Shown: positions 41,400 through 49,539 of the stretch, piece by piece
Layout of the letters: the number at the start of each line of letters is the position of its first letter
Numbering within the stretch: the first letter of the stretch is position 1
Program-made: the position numbers and the translations under genes
DNA from: Hyphomicrobiales bacterium
Lineage (GTDB): Bacteria > Pseudomonadota > Alphaproteobacteria > Rhizobiales > Rhizobiaceae
DNA length: 64,000 nt
Reading direction: 5' to 3'
Assembly (NCBI GenBank): GCA_900469345.1
Contig: UBWZ01000008.1
Span: 124,001-188,000, forward strand
The notes under the pieces: model-generated
Databases searched by the model: none
The model's input: the letters and a program-made list of their open reading frames with translations, nothing else
What the model was told of the DNA's origin: nothing

Positions 41400-42602
41400 T
41401 TAATCCCGGGTGGCTCGACCAGCCTGTCCAGACTTAGCTTGATCTCCGGTCTTGCCGTGCTTGTCCGGTTTGCCTGGCTTGTCGGGTTTCCCCGGTTTGT
41501 CAGGTTTGCCAGGATCGTCCGGCTTGTCCGGTTTGCCTGGCTTGTCCGGGTCGTCGGGCTTGTCCGGCTTGCCGGGTTTGCCTGGGTCGTCGGGCTTGCC
41601 AGGCTTGCCCGGGTCGTCTGGTTTGCCGGGTTTGCCTGGGTCGTCGGGCTTGTCGGGCTTGCCAGGCTTGCCAGGATCGTCTGGTTTGCCGGGTTTGCCC
41701 GGGTCGTCTGGCTTGCCCGGGTCGTCCGGTTTGCCAGGTTTGCCCGGATCCTCCGGTTTACCGGGCTTGCCGGGGTCTTCGGGCTTGCCGGGGTCTTCAG
41801 GCTTGGAAGGATTGTCAGGCTTGCCGGGATTGCCGGACTGCCCACCCGACGCGTCGCCGCTGCTGTTTCTCCCGCCGCCCGTGGAACTGTTGTCTGAGCC
41901 GGCACTCGCGCCTGCAGCGCTGGAGGACGAAGATGCACTGGATGGGCTTGCACCGGCGGTTCCGGTGGCCGCCGTCTGGCCACTCAGGGCCGTCGTTCCG
42001 ACCGCCGATACGCGGGCGATCGACGGTGCCACCGCCGTGACCGACGGCGCAGCGGTGATGCCGGCCACCTTCATGCCCTTGACGCTGTCAACGGTAGCGG
42101 ACTGGCCGGCGGCGACGTTCGATCGCTGCCCGCTGGCAAAGGCAGTCACCTGGACCAGCCCCCGGTTGACCGAGACCGCAGCGGTCGTTTTGGTGACCGA
42201 GACGCGAAAGATCGTGCCTTTGACGACGGCGGCCAGAAACGGTGTCTGAACTGTAGTGTGCGGCCGATCGCGTCTCTCGATCTCGAGATCGAGCACGCCC
42301 GACTTCTGGACCACCTCCGTCTTGCGGTCGAACACGCCCGAGGTGAAGACGCCTGCCAATGTGTTGGGCTGGAACGAGAGGCTTTCGACCCCACGGGCGA
42401 GCTGCGCGCGCCCTTTCGGTCCGGTCGAGATCCAGGCATTATTGGGAATGATGTCGCCGACCTTGACAGCCGTCCAGGTCTGTCGGTCGATGGTGAAGGT
42501 GACCTGCTGTGTAGCCTTTGCTACTGCCCAATCACCCTCGGCGCCAAAAGCAATTGCGGGCACCAGCGAAAGGGCCAGCAGTACAAGTCTGAGCATTAAC
42601 AC
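41400..42602 (-). CDS. Secreted FecR-domain protein with a collagen-like KPDDPGKPG repeat tail
   Basis: The product has 400 residues. A Sec signal peptide covers about 1-20 (LRLVLLALSLVPAIAFG). A FecR domain (about 50-170) has the typical WISTGPKGRAQLARG and TPFLAAVVKGTIFRVSV segments. A Ser/Ala/Gly linker is followed by about 140 residues of Lys-Pro-Asp/Glu-Asp-Pro-Gly-Lys-Pro-Gly units, alternately short and long, ending with a basic tail. The tail is low-complexity, charged and extended like a wall- or surface-spanning stalk. The FecR part normally sits in the periplasm. A GTG at 42602 fits the ribosome site GGAG; an ATG at 42596 is close. It is divergent from a CHASE2-GGDEF-EAL gene, a partner type known to co-occur with such FecR proteins. 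Confidence 0.85.
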   Translation of the reverse strand: MLMLRLVLLALSLVPAIAFGAEGDWAVAKATQQVTFTIDRQTWTAVKVGDIIPNNAWISTGPKGRAQLARGVESLSFQPNTLAGVFTSGVFDRKTEVVQKSGVLDLEIERRDRPHTTVQTPFLAAVVKGTIFRVSVTKTTAAVSVNRGLVQVTAFASGQRSNVAAGQSATVDSVKGMKVAGITAAPSVTAVAPSIARVSAVGTTALSGQTAATGTAGASPSSASSSSSAAGASAGSDNSSTGGGRNSSGDASGGQSGNPGKPDNPSKPEDPGKPEDPGKPGKPEDPGKPGKPDDPGKPDDPGKPGKPDDPGKPGKPDKPDDPGKPGKPDDPGKPGKPDDPGKPGKPDKPDDPDKPGKPDKPDDPGKPDKPGKPDKPGKPDKHGKTGDQAKSGQAGRATRD

Positions 42603-43059
42603 GGTGGAGCTCCGCTATGAGGGGAGCTCTAGGAATATCGTCCGGAGCTTAATAAGCGTTGAATGAGATTGTTCTGTTTAGACCACTGGCTTGTATATTT
42701 GCTAAGTGGCTGAGGCATGCGGCGCAGGCAGCCCCACCCGGTCTTAACGCTGTGTTTACTTTGGTAACAAGCTTTGGGGATGCAGACTCCACATCGGCGG
42801 GCAAGTGTCCAGTCACCTTTCACAGATTGATGATTGCTAAAGTATTTTAGTGTGATGTGTAGGACTGCGCTGAGCCGAAACGTCCAGTGCGTCGTCCACC
42901 TTTGTACGCTCCTCGCATAGACTGCTTTCGCTTTTACGCTCCAACGTGACCGGCACTCTACGCTTTCGGGCAGATCGAATAGAAGAGACAACAACCGGAA
43001 TGCTCGTCGGAGCCCGAACCTGTCCGCCGCGCGACGGCACCAAGCCGGAATAGAGCCAC
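42603..43059. other. 457-bp divergent regulatory region between the FecR and CHASE2 genes
   Basis: No confident gene. The FecR side is AT-rich near 42640-42710 and 42830-42850. A short dyad GAGCTCC-GCTATGAGG-GGAGCTC lies at 42607-42630, at the FecR ribosome site. The length and AT richness suggest complex control of the pair. Confidence 0.4.
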
Positions 43060-45834
43060 ATGCTTCAATCACGCAGTTGGCCATCGGGCTCGCGTCTCAT
43101 CCGGATACTCTTTATCGGCGTCATCTTCGGCCTGACCATCGGTGCCGGTCAGTTTTCGATGACGAAGGCCCTTGATGGGTCTCTTTTGAGCTTCAGGTTT
43201 GACAACGCGCCGCGCGCCGCATCGGGGAATGTCGTGTTTCTGGCGATCGACAAGCAGACGCTTGACGATGTCGGAATATGGCCCTGGCCGCGCAGCCGGT
43301 ACGCCGCTCTCCTCGACAAGCTTGCGGCGATCGGCGTCGGCGATGTTTTCATAGACGTCGATTTCAGCACGCCGTCGACACCGAGCGAGGATCAACGCTT
43401 GAGTGTGGCGCTTCGCGAATCCGGCGGCGGAACCATTCTTCCGGTGTTCAGGCAGCTCCAGTCGTCCGACGAGCAGTCTCAAACCGTCGTGACCCAGCCG
43501 CTCGCAATGTTCGCCGACAATGCCTGGCTGGCATTCGCCAATGTCGCGATGGAGGAAGACAGGACAGTGCGCCGGTTTGAGTTCGGCCACCCGTTTCTCG
43601 GCCAACAGACACAATCGGTCGCCGCCGTCCTCAGCAAAAGCCCGCTGGATGAGGGCTCCGCGCTGATAGACTATTCGATCAACCCGGCCACGGTTCCGAC
43701 GATCTCGCTGGCGGAGGTCTTCCGCGAAAACTTCGACGGCGAGCGGCTGAAGGGACGGTCGATCGTCATCGGCGCCTATGCCACCGAACTCAAGGACATC
43801 TTCCCCGTCCCGGTCTACGGCCAGTTGGCGGGACCGATGCTGCACATCCTCGCGGCCGAAACGATGTTGCAGCAGCGCCTTCTCAAGGAATTCCATCAAC
43901 TGCCGATGGAGCTTGCGCTCGATGCCCTGATCATTGCCGCAGCCCTTGCCTTGAGCCGATTTTCTCTGGCGATACCGATTGTGCTTGGAGCGGGGCTTCT
44001 CGCATTGATCGAAGCGGTCGCCTTCATCGCGCAGCGCGATTTCGGTATTGTCCTCTATACGGCAAAGGTCTGGATGATTGTCGGCCTTGGCCTTGCTCTC
44101 AGCATGTCGGAAAAGGTCGACTGGAGCCAGTTCCTCACCGATCTGGCCAATGCCGAGCAGCGCAGCATCCGCCGGCTGCTGCGAAAGATTGTCGCCGACA
44201 GTACGGATGCCGTCCTGGCATTCGATCATCGGTTCAAGATCTTCGAGGCGAGCGATTCTGCGCCGATGATGTTGGCGGGCGACGATGCCGACTACAGGGG
44301 GAAGCCGTTGGCGGAAGCCATCCCCTCCGCGCTCTACGATCTGGTCCTGAGACTGGCCGCCGATCACGACAGGCAGCCGGATGCCGTGCACAGTGGCGTG
44401 CAGAGGTTTTCCATAGACGTGAAGCGAATGGTCAGGCATCTCGAGGCGACCGTTACGATCTCCCCCCTGGACCGACCGAAAGAGGAGCTCGACAAAAATC
44501 CTCATGCCTTCATCGGCAGTGTGGTGATCAGGGACACGACGTCGCGTCAACTTTACGAGGATCGGCTGCAGTATCTGTCGTCGCACGACGATCTGACGGG
44601 GCTGATGAACCGCAGGGCGTTTTCGCAGTATTTGACGCAGGATCGTGGCGACATCTACGTCGCGGTGATCGGACTGTCCCGGTTCAGCGTCATCAATGCG
44701 ACGATGGGCCGACATGTCGGCGACGATCTCCTGCGGGGCACTGCCAATCGTCTGGAAGGTGACCGCAGGATCCTTGCAGCGAGCAGGCTGGGCGGAGACG
44801 TCTTCGCCGTTGCCGTGCCGAGCGTTTTGTTCCCGGCGCCGGAGGCGTGCGCCCAGGCTCTTATCGGCCTGTTTGACCGTCCCGTGGAAGTGGCAGGCAG
44901 AAAGTTTCACCTGACCGTTCAAGTGGGAATTTGCGCCCACGAGATGGGCGAGGAGAGCGGAGCGACGGTCGAGCGGGCGGAGCACGCTCTGGATACGACG
45001 AGGGACACCGCCGGCAGCGGCTGGCGGCAATATGAGCCGGAGGCCGCAGCCCGCCAGCATCACTCTCGGATGCTGGAAGCATCGATGCGCGACAGCCTGC
45101 AGCAAGACCAATTCTTTTTGCTCTATCAGCCGCAGGTGGATCTGCTCAGCGGCGCGCTGACCGGGGCGGAAGCACTGCTTCGCTGGCAGCATCCCGATCT
45201 CGGCCTCGTCTCGCCTGCGTCGTTCATCCCTGTCGCCGAAGCGAGTGGCTTCATCTGCGACCTCGGTCGCTGGGCGCTGACGGAAGCCTGTCGCGAAGCC
45301 GCGCGGTGGCCGGATCATCTGGGCGTCGCAGTCAACGTCGCTCCGCTTCAGATGCTGCAGGGAGATCTTGTTGCCGATGTCACGCAGGCTCTCGCGCTGT
45401 CTGGTCTCGCTCCGTCGCGTCTCACACTGGAAGTCACGGAATCCGCTTTTGTCGATCAGGTGAGCGGCGTCGTCGTGATCCTCGATGACCTTCGCCGACT
45501 GGGATGTCGCATCGCGCTGGATGACTTTGGCACCGGCTATTCGTCCCTCAGCTATATTGCCAGCTTCCCGCTCGACAAGCTCAAGATCGACCAGTCCTTC
45601 GTGAAGCGGATGGCCGGCGACCGGCAGAGCCTAGCCATCGTCGAAACGATCAGGGCACTCGCCAGCAGCCTGCATCTCGAGGTCGTCGCGGAAGGCATTG
45701 AAAGCAGGACAGACTGGGACCTTCTTTCGGGCATGGGCTGCGAAAGCGGGCAGGGCTATTTCTTCGGCAAGCCGCTTTCTTCCGACAAACTGATGGACAT
45801 CGTCCACGCCGCGCCGTGGATCGCCGCCGCTTGA
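43060..45834 (+). CDS. CHASE2-PAS-GGDEF-EAL membrane c-di-GMP protein, cyclase site degenerate
   Basis: The product has 924 residues. One N-terminal span (about 14-34) leads to a periplasmic CHASE2 domain (about 40-270, with VVFLAIDKQTLDDVGIWPWP and GRSIVIGAYA). Three spans follow (about 288-350), then a PAS-like part (about 375-500), GGDEF (about 508-665) and EAL (about 680-920). The cyclase motif reads GGDVF, not GGDEF, so synthesis is probably lost. The EAL domain keeps EALLRWQHP, the Asn in VNVAP, DDFGTGYSSLSYI and the EGIES glutamate, so c-di-GMP breakdown is expected. It starts at the ATG at 43060. It is divergent from the FecR protein, which could supply the periplasmic signal. Confidence 0.9.
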   Translation: MLQSRSWPSGSRLIRILFIGVIFGLTIGAGQFSMTKALDGSLLSFRFDNAPRAASGNVVFLAIDKQTLDDVGIWPWPRSRYAALLDKLAAIGVGDVFIDVDFSTPSTPSEDQRLSVALRESGGGTILPVFRQLQSSDEQSQTVVTQPLAMFADNAWLAFANVAMEEDRTVRRFEFGHPFLGQQTQSVAAVLSKSPLDEGSALIDYSINPATVPTISLAEVFRENFDGERLKGRSIVIGAYATELKDIFPVPVYGQLAGPMLHILAAETMLQQRLLKEFHQLPMELALDALIIAAALALSRFSLAIPIVLGAGLLALIEAVAFIAQRDFGIVLYTAKVWMIVGLGLALSMSEKVDWSQFLTDLANAEQRSIRRLLRKIVADSTDAVLAFDHRFKIFEASDSAPMMLAGDDADYRGKPLAEAIPSALYDLVLRLAADHDRQPDAVHSGVQRFSIDVKRMVRHLEATVTISPLDRPKEELDKNPHAFIGSVVIRDTTSRQLYEDRLQYLSSHDDLTGLMNRRAFSQYLTQDRGDIYVAVIGLSRFSVINATMGRHVGDDLLRGTANRLEGDRRILAASRLGGDVFAVAVPSVLFPAPEACAQALIGLFDRPVEVAGRKFHLTVQVGICAHEMGEESGATVERAEHALDTTRDTAGSGWRQYEPEAAARQHHSRMLEASMRDSLQQDQFFLLYQPQVDLLSGALTGAEALLRWQHPDLGLVSPASFIPVAEASGFICDLGRWALTEACREAARWPDHLGVAVNVAPLQMLQGDLVADVTQALALSGLAPSRLTLEVTESAFVDQVSGVVVILDDLRRLGCRIALDDFGTGYSSLSYIASFPLDKLKIDQSFVKRMAGDRQSLAIVETIRALASSLHLEVVAEGIESRTDWDLLSGMGCESGQGYFFGKPLSSDKLMDIVHAAPWIAAA

Positions 45835-45891
45835 AATCTCAAGTGGAGCGTTGAGCGGTCTGGCGGGCTTGCTGCCCAAGACGCCATTCGT

Positions 45892-46155
45892 CTACCCGGA
45901 GGGCTGCTTGCCCGGGCATATGCCGATCGTATCAGCTTTGCTGCGAATGAAGTCGAGGCCTGCGCGCTCGAATGCCTGGCGCAATTGCGCTTCCGTGGCG
46001 CGGTGCACATCGTGCCGGCTGCCCTCGTAGTCACGGATCGTGCTGCGCGACACGCCCGACTGATCGGCAAGGTCCGCCTGCGTCCAGTCCAGAAAGCCGC
46101 GGGCCGCTCGGCACAGCGCCGGAGTCAATATCTTTGGGTCTGCGGGTTGTCCCAT
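45892..46155 (-). CDS. XRE family helix-turn-helix protein
   Basis: The product has 87 residues. The helix-turn-helix lies at about 12-65: LCRAARGFLDWTQADLADQSGVSRSTIRDYEGSR, with the typical W-T/S-Q-x-x-L-A pattern. It has a short tail and no other domain. It starts at the ATG at 46155. It is divergent from the mrp operon, with 112 bp between start codons, and may control it, although small XRE proteins also regulate only themselves. Confidence 0.8.
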   Translation of the reverse strand: MGQPADPKILTPALCRAARGFLDWTQADLADQSGVSRSTIRDYEGSRHDVHRATEAQLRQAFERAGLDFIRSKADTIGICPGKQPSG

Positions 46156-46183
46156 CGGACTAAGTTACCCATATTGGTTGATA

Positions 46184-46212
46184 TTGACCATATATGTGGC
46201 TTGAAGTTAAAT
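46184..46212 (+). promoter_or_regulatory. Promoter candidate of the mrp operon
   Basis: TTGACC (46184-46189) and TTAAAT (46207-46212) are separated by 17 bp, about 56 bp before the mrpA start. Short ATAT/TGGT-ACCA dyads around 46171-46194 overlap the -35 box and could bind the divergent XRE protein. Confidence 0.45.
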
Positions 46213-46267
46213 TGCTAGGGGGCTTTCTGCTGCCGGCGGCCAAGCTTGATGGAATGTAAAGGGGGAA

Positions 46268-49201
46268 GTGACTGTTGGGGTAACGTTCGAATCCTATCTT
46301 CTCCTTATTCTTTTGGCTCTTCCCTTTATCGGCAGCCTGCTCTCCGGGCTCATCCTCAACACCACGTCACGGGATCTGCCCGTCTTCGTGGCGGGCGCGG
46401 TCACTCTCCTGGTTCTCGGCCTCACGATCTTTGCCTATGCCTCCGTCGGCACTGGTTCCGTGCTGCGCTTCGATGCCGAATGGCTTCCTCAGCTTGGGCT
46501 GAATTTCACGCTCCGAATGGACGGCCTGGCATGGATTTTCTGCATGCTGGTGTCCGCGATCGGTTTCCTGGTCGTGCTCTATGCCCGCTACTACATGGGC
46601 GAAGACGACCCGATACCGCGCTTCTTTTCATTTCTGCTGGCCTTCATGGGGGCGATGCTCGGCATCATCATCTCGGGCAATATCATCCTCCTGTCGATTT
46701 TCTGGGAGCTGACCAGCATCTTCTCCTTCCTGCTGATCAGCTACTGGCATCGCAACCCGACGGCCCGCGATGGCGCGCGTATGGCGTTGACGATCACCGG
46801 CATCGGCGGATTCTGCCTGCTTGTCGGCATGCTGCTTCTGGGCAATGTCGTCGGAAGCTACGATCTGGACAAGGTCCTCGCCTCGGGCGACGTGATCAGG
46901 AGCCATGCTCTCTACCTGCCGACGCTGATCTTCATCCTGCTGGGCGCCTTGACGAAGAGCGCGCAGTTTCCGTTCCACTTCTGGCTGCCCAATGCCATGG
47001 CGGCCCCGACGCCCGTCTCCGCGTTCCTGCATTCGGCAACGATGGTGAAGGCCGGCGTGTTTCTGCTGGTGCGCCTGTGGCCGGCGCTTTCCGGCACCTA
47101 TGAATGGTTCTTCCTCGTCGGGCTGATGGGCATGCTGACGCTGCTGCTCGGCGCATACTTCGCCATGTTCCAGCGAGACCTCAAGGGCCTGCTGGCCTAT
47201 TCGACCATCAGTCACCTCGGTCTCATCACCACGCTTTTGAGCCTCGGCAGCCCGCTCGCAACCGTCGCTGCGATTTTCCACATGCTCAATCATGCGACGT
47301 TCAAGGCGTCGCTGTTTATGGCTGCAGGCATCATCGATCATGAGACCGGGACGCGGGACATGCAGCGCTTGAGCGGGCTCTTCCGGTTCCTGCCCTTCAC
47401 GGCGACGCTGGCCATGGTGGCAAGTGCGGCGATGGCTGGTGTTCCGCTTCTCAACGGCTTCCTGTCGAAGGAAATGTTCTTCGCGGAAGCGGTGGAAACA
47501 CACGCGGATTCCATCCTCGATACGATCCTGCCCTACGTTGCGACGCTCGCCGGCGCCTTCAGCGTGACCTACTCGCTGCGGTTCATCCATACCGTCTTCT
47601 TTGGACCGGCACCGGTCGACCTGCCGAAGGCAAAGCCGCATGAACCGCCGCGCTGGATGCGCTTTCCCGTCGAGTTCCTGGTTGTCGCCTGCCTTGTCGT
47701 CGGCATCGTGCCATCGATCTCCATCGGTCCCTTCCTGCATGTCGCTGCAGAAAGTGTGCTGGGTGCCGACATGCCGGAATACAGCCTCGCACTCTGGCAT
47801 GGCTTCAGTCTGCCGCTAGCCATGAGCCTGGTCGCCATGATCGGCGGGACGATCCTTTACATCCTGCTGCGCGGCTACTTCTCCCGCTGCGAAGACGGTC
47901 CGCCGCTGTTTCGCAGGCTGCGTGGCCAGCGCATTTTCGAACGCGTGCTGGTCACTGTGTCGTGGCGCTGGGCACGCATGGCCGAGAGCCGGATGGGCAC
48001 CAGAAATCTCCAGCCGCAACTGCGCTGGGTGGTGGCAACCGGCTTCATGGCCGGATTGTTGCCGCTCGTGCTGTCGGGTTTCGAGGTCCGGCCACTCGCC
48101 TTCTCCGGCATTGATCCGGCATTCGCGATCGTCTGGCTGCTGGGAACGGCGATGGCGCTCGGGGCTGCCTTCTCCGCGAAGTATCATCGCCTTGCGGCAC
48201 TCGTCATGCTGGGCGGCGTCGGGCTGATGGTCTGCATCACCTTCGTCTGGCTGTCGGCGCCGGATCTTGCGATCACCCAGCTGCTGGTCGAGATCGTCAC
48301 CACCGTGCTCATCCTTCTCGGCCTGCGTTGGCTGCCGAAGCGCAATGCAGACTCCCCTGATGCGATCACGTTGCGCGGCCGTTTCCGCCGCTTCCGCGAC
48401 CTTGTACTGGCCATCGGCTGCGGCGTCGGCATGTCGTTCATTTCCTTTGCCGTCATGACGATGCCGGTCCCGGATGCCATCGCCACCTATTTCCTCGATA
48501 ACGCCTATGCGCAGGGCGGCGGACGCAATGTCGTCAACGTCATCCTCGTCGATTTCCGCGGCTTTGATACGCTGGGTGAAATCGCCGTGCTCGGCGTCGT
48601 CGCGCTGACCGTCTACGCGTTGCTGCGGCGTTTCCGCCCGGCCGCCGACAGCATCGACATGCCTGAGCAGCAGCGCATCCAGAACAGCTTCGATGAGGAA
48701 CGGCCGGAGCGGTCGCTCGGCGATACGGTGCGCGACTACCTGCTCGTGCCGTCGGTGATCATGCAATGGATGTTCCCGGTCGTGCTGACGCTCTCGGTCT
48801 ATCTGTTCATGCGCGGCCACGACATGCCGGGCGGCGGTTTCTCCGCCGGCCTGACGCTGTCGATCGCCTTTCTGCTGCAGTATCTGGCCGGTGGCACGCG
48901 CTGGGCGGAAGACCGTATCCGCATCCTGCCGCTGCGCTGGATGGGGCTCGGGCTGTTGACGGCAGCTGCCACCGGCATGGGGTCCTGGCTGCTCGGCTAC
49001 CCGTTCCTGACATCGCATTCGCGCTATCTCGATCTGCCGCTGATCGGCAAGGTTCCGGCCGCCACCGCGCTGCTGTTCGATCTCGGCGTGTTTTCGCTCG
49101 TCGTCGGATCGACGGTGCTGATCATGGTGGCGCTCGCCCACCAGTCCATCCGCATCAACCGCCTGAGGGCGATCGACGCGGCCAGGGCGGAGGAAAGCTG
49201 A
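46268..49201 (+). CDS. mrpA: MrpA-MrpB fused subunit of the Na+/H+ antiporter
   Basis: The product has 977 residues. The first about 500 are NuoL-like with many spans and LLSIFWELTSIFSFLLISYW (about 140), PFHFWLPNAMAAPTPVSAFLHSATMVKAG (about 236-264, the proton channel lysine) and LGLITTLLSLG. Further spans and the MrpB-type C-terminus (about 830-970, with PVVLTLSVYLFMRGHDMPGGGFSAGL) complete the fused MrpAB type used in alphaproteobacteria (PhaAB). It is the main proton and ion path in a seven-subunit cation/proton antiporter that helps pH and sodium or potassium tolerance. The GTG at 46268, close behind a GGGGG stretch, was chosen. The stop overlaps mrpC by one base (TGATG). Confidence 0.92.
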   Translation: MTVGVTFESYLLLILLALPFIGSLLSGLILNTTSRDLPVFVAGAVTLLVLGLTIFAYASVGTGSVLRFDAEWLPQLGLNFTLRMDGLAWIFCMLVSAIGFLVVLYARYYMGEDDPIPRFFSFLLAFMGAMLGIIISGNIILLSIFWELTSIFSFLLISYWHRNPTARDGARMALTITGIGGFCLLVGMLLLGNVVGSYDLDKVLASGDVIRSHALYLPTLIFILLGALTKSAQFPFHFWLPNAMAAPTPVSAFLHSATMVKAGVFLLVRLWPALSGTYEWFFLVGLMGMLTLLLGAYFAMFQRDLKGLLAYSTISHLGLITTLLSLGSPLATVAAIFHMLNHATFKASLFMAAGIIDHETGTRDMQRLSGLFRFLPFTATLAMVASAAMAGVPLLNGFLSKEMFFAEAVETHADSILDTILPYVATLAGAFSVTYSLRFIHTVFFGPAPVDLPKAKPHEPPRWMRFPVEFLVVACLVVGIVPSISIGPFLHVAAESVLGADMPEYSLALWHGFSLPLAMSLVAMIGGTILYILLRGYFSRCEDGPPLFRRLRGQRIFERVLVTVSWRWARMAESRMGTRNLQPQLRWVVATGFMAGLLPLVLSGFEVRPLAFSGIDPAFAIVWLLGTAMALGAAFSAKYHRLAALVMLGGVGLMVCITFVWLSAPDLAITQLLVEIVTTVLILLGLRWLPKRNADSPDAITLRGRFRRFRDLVLAIGCGVGMSFISFAVMTMPVPDAIATYFLDNAYAQGGGRNVVNVILVDFRGFDTLGEIAVLGVVALTVYALLRRFRPAADSIDMPEQQRIQNSFDEERPERSLGDTVRDYLLVPSVIMQWMFPVVLTLSVYLFMRGHDMPGGGFSAGLTLSIAFLLQYLAGGTRWAEDRIRILPLRWMGLGLLTAAATGMGSWLLGYPFLTSHSRYLDLPLIGKVPAATALLFDLGVFSLVVGSTVLIMVALAHQSIRINRLRAIDAARAEES

Positions 49202-49539
49202 TGGAACTGGTTCTCTCGATCGCCATTGGCGTCATGACCGCATGCGGTGTGTGGCTGATCCTGCGGCCGCGCACCTACCAGGTCATCGTCGGTCTCTCGC
49301 TGCTGTCCTATGCGGTCAACCTGTTTATCTTCGGCGTCGGCGGGGTGAAGAGCAACCTGCCGCCGATCCTCCAGGACGGCGTCGATCCCGGCACGCTCAC
49401 CGATCCCGTGCCGCAGGCCCTGGTGCTGACGGCCATCGTCATCGGCTTTGCCACCACTGCGCTGTTCCTCGTCGTCATGCTCGCCTCGCGGGGTCTCACC
49501 GGCAACGACCATGTGGACGGGAGAAACGACCCGAAATGA
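49201..49539 (+). CDS. mrpC: Mrp antiporter subunit C
   Basis: The product has 112 residues and three spans, NuoK-like. The typical GLSLLSYAVNLFIFGVGG (about 37-54) and DPVPQALVLTAIVIGFATTALFLV (about 67-90) are present. It forms part of the membrane arm of the Mrp complex. It overlaps mrpA by one base and mrpD by four (ATGA), which shows tight translational coupling. Confidence 0.93.
   Translation: MELVLSIAIGVMTACGVWLILRPRTYQVIVGLSLLSYAVNLFIFGVGGVKSNLPPILQDGVDPGTLTDPVPQALVLTAIVIGFATTALFLVVMLASRGLTGNDHVDGRNDPK

Noticed and set aside
41455-41855. Possible CRISPR-like array
   Set aside because: The repeats have no unique spacers of constant length and are codon-phased within a protein gene.
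41397-41897. Leu/Val/Phe/Gly-rich plus-strand frames opposite the FecR repeat region, resembling a repetitive membrane or collagen-like protein
   Set aside because: They arise from reading the KPDDPGKPG repeat backwards. There is no start signal or non-repeat domain.
42629-43084. Minus-strand frame of 151 codons between the FecR and CHASE2 genes
   Set aside because: It lies in the divergent promoter region, overlaps the CHASE2 start, and shows no recognisable feature.
43069-45318. A 749-codon minus-strand frame opposite the CHASE2-EAL gene
   Set aside because: It is Arg/His-rich shadow sequence. The EAL and CHASE2 motifs are on the plus strand.
47816-49141. A minus-strand frame of 441 codons within mrpA
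   Set aside because: It is almost entirely His, Arg, Gln, Asp and Glu, the typical complement of hydrophobic membrane codons.
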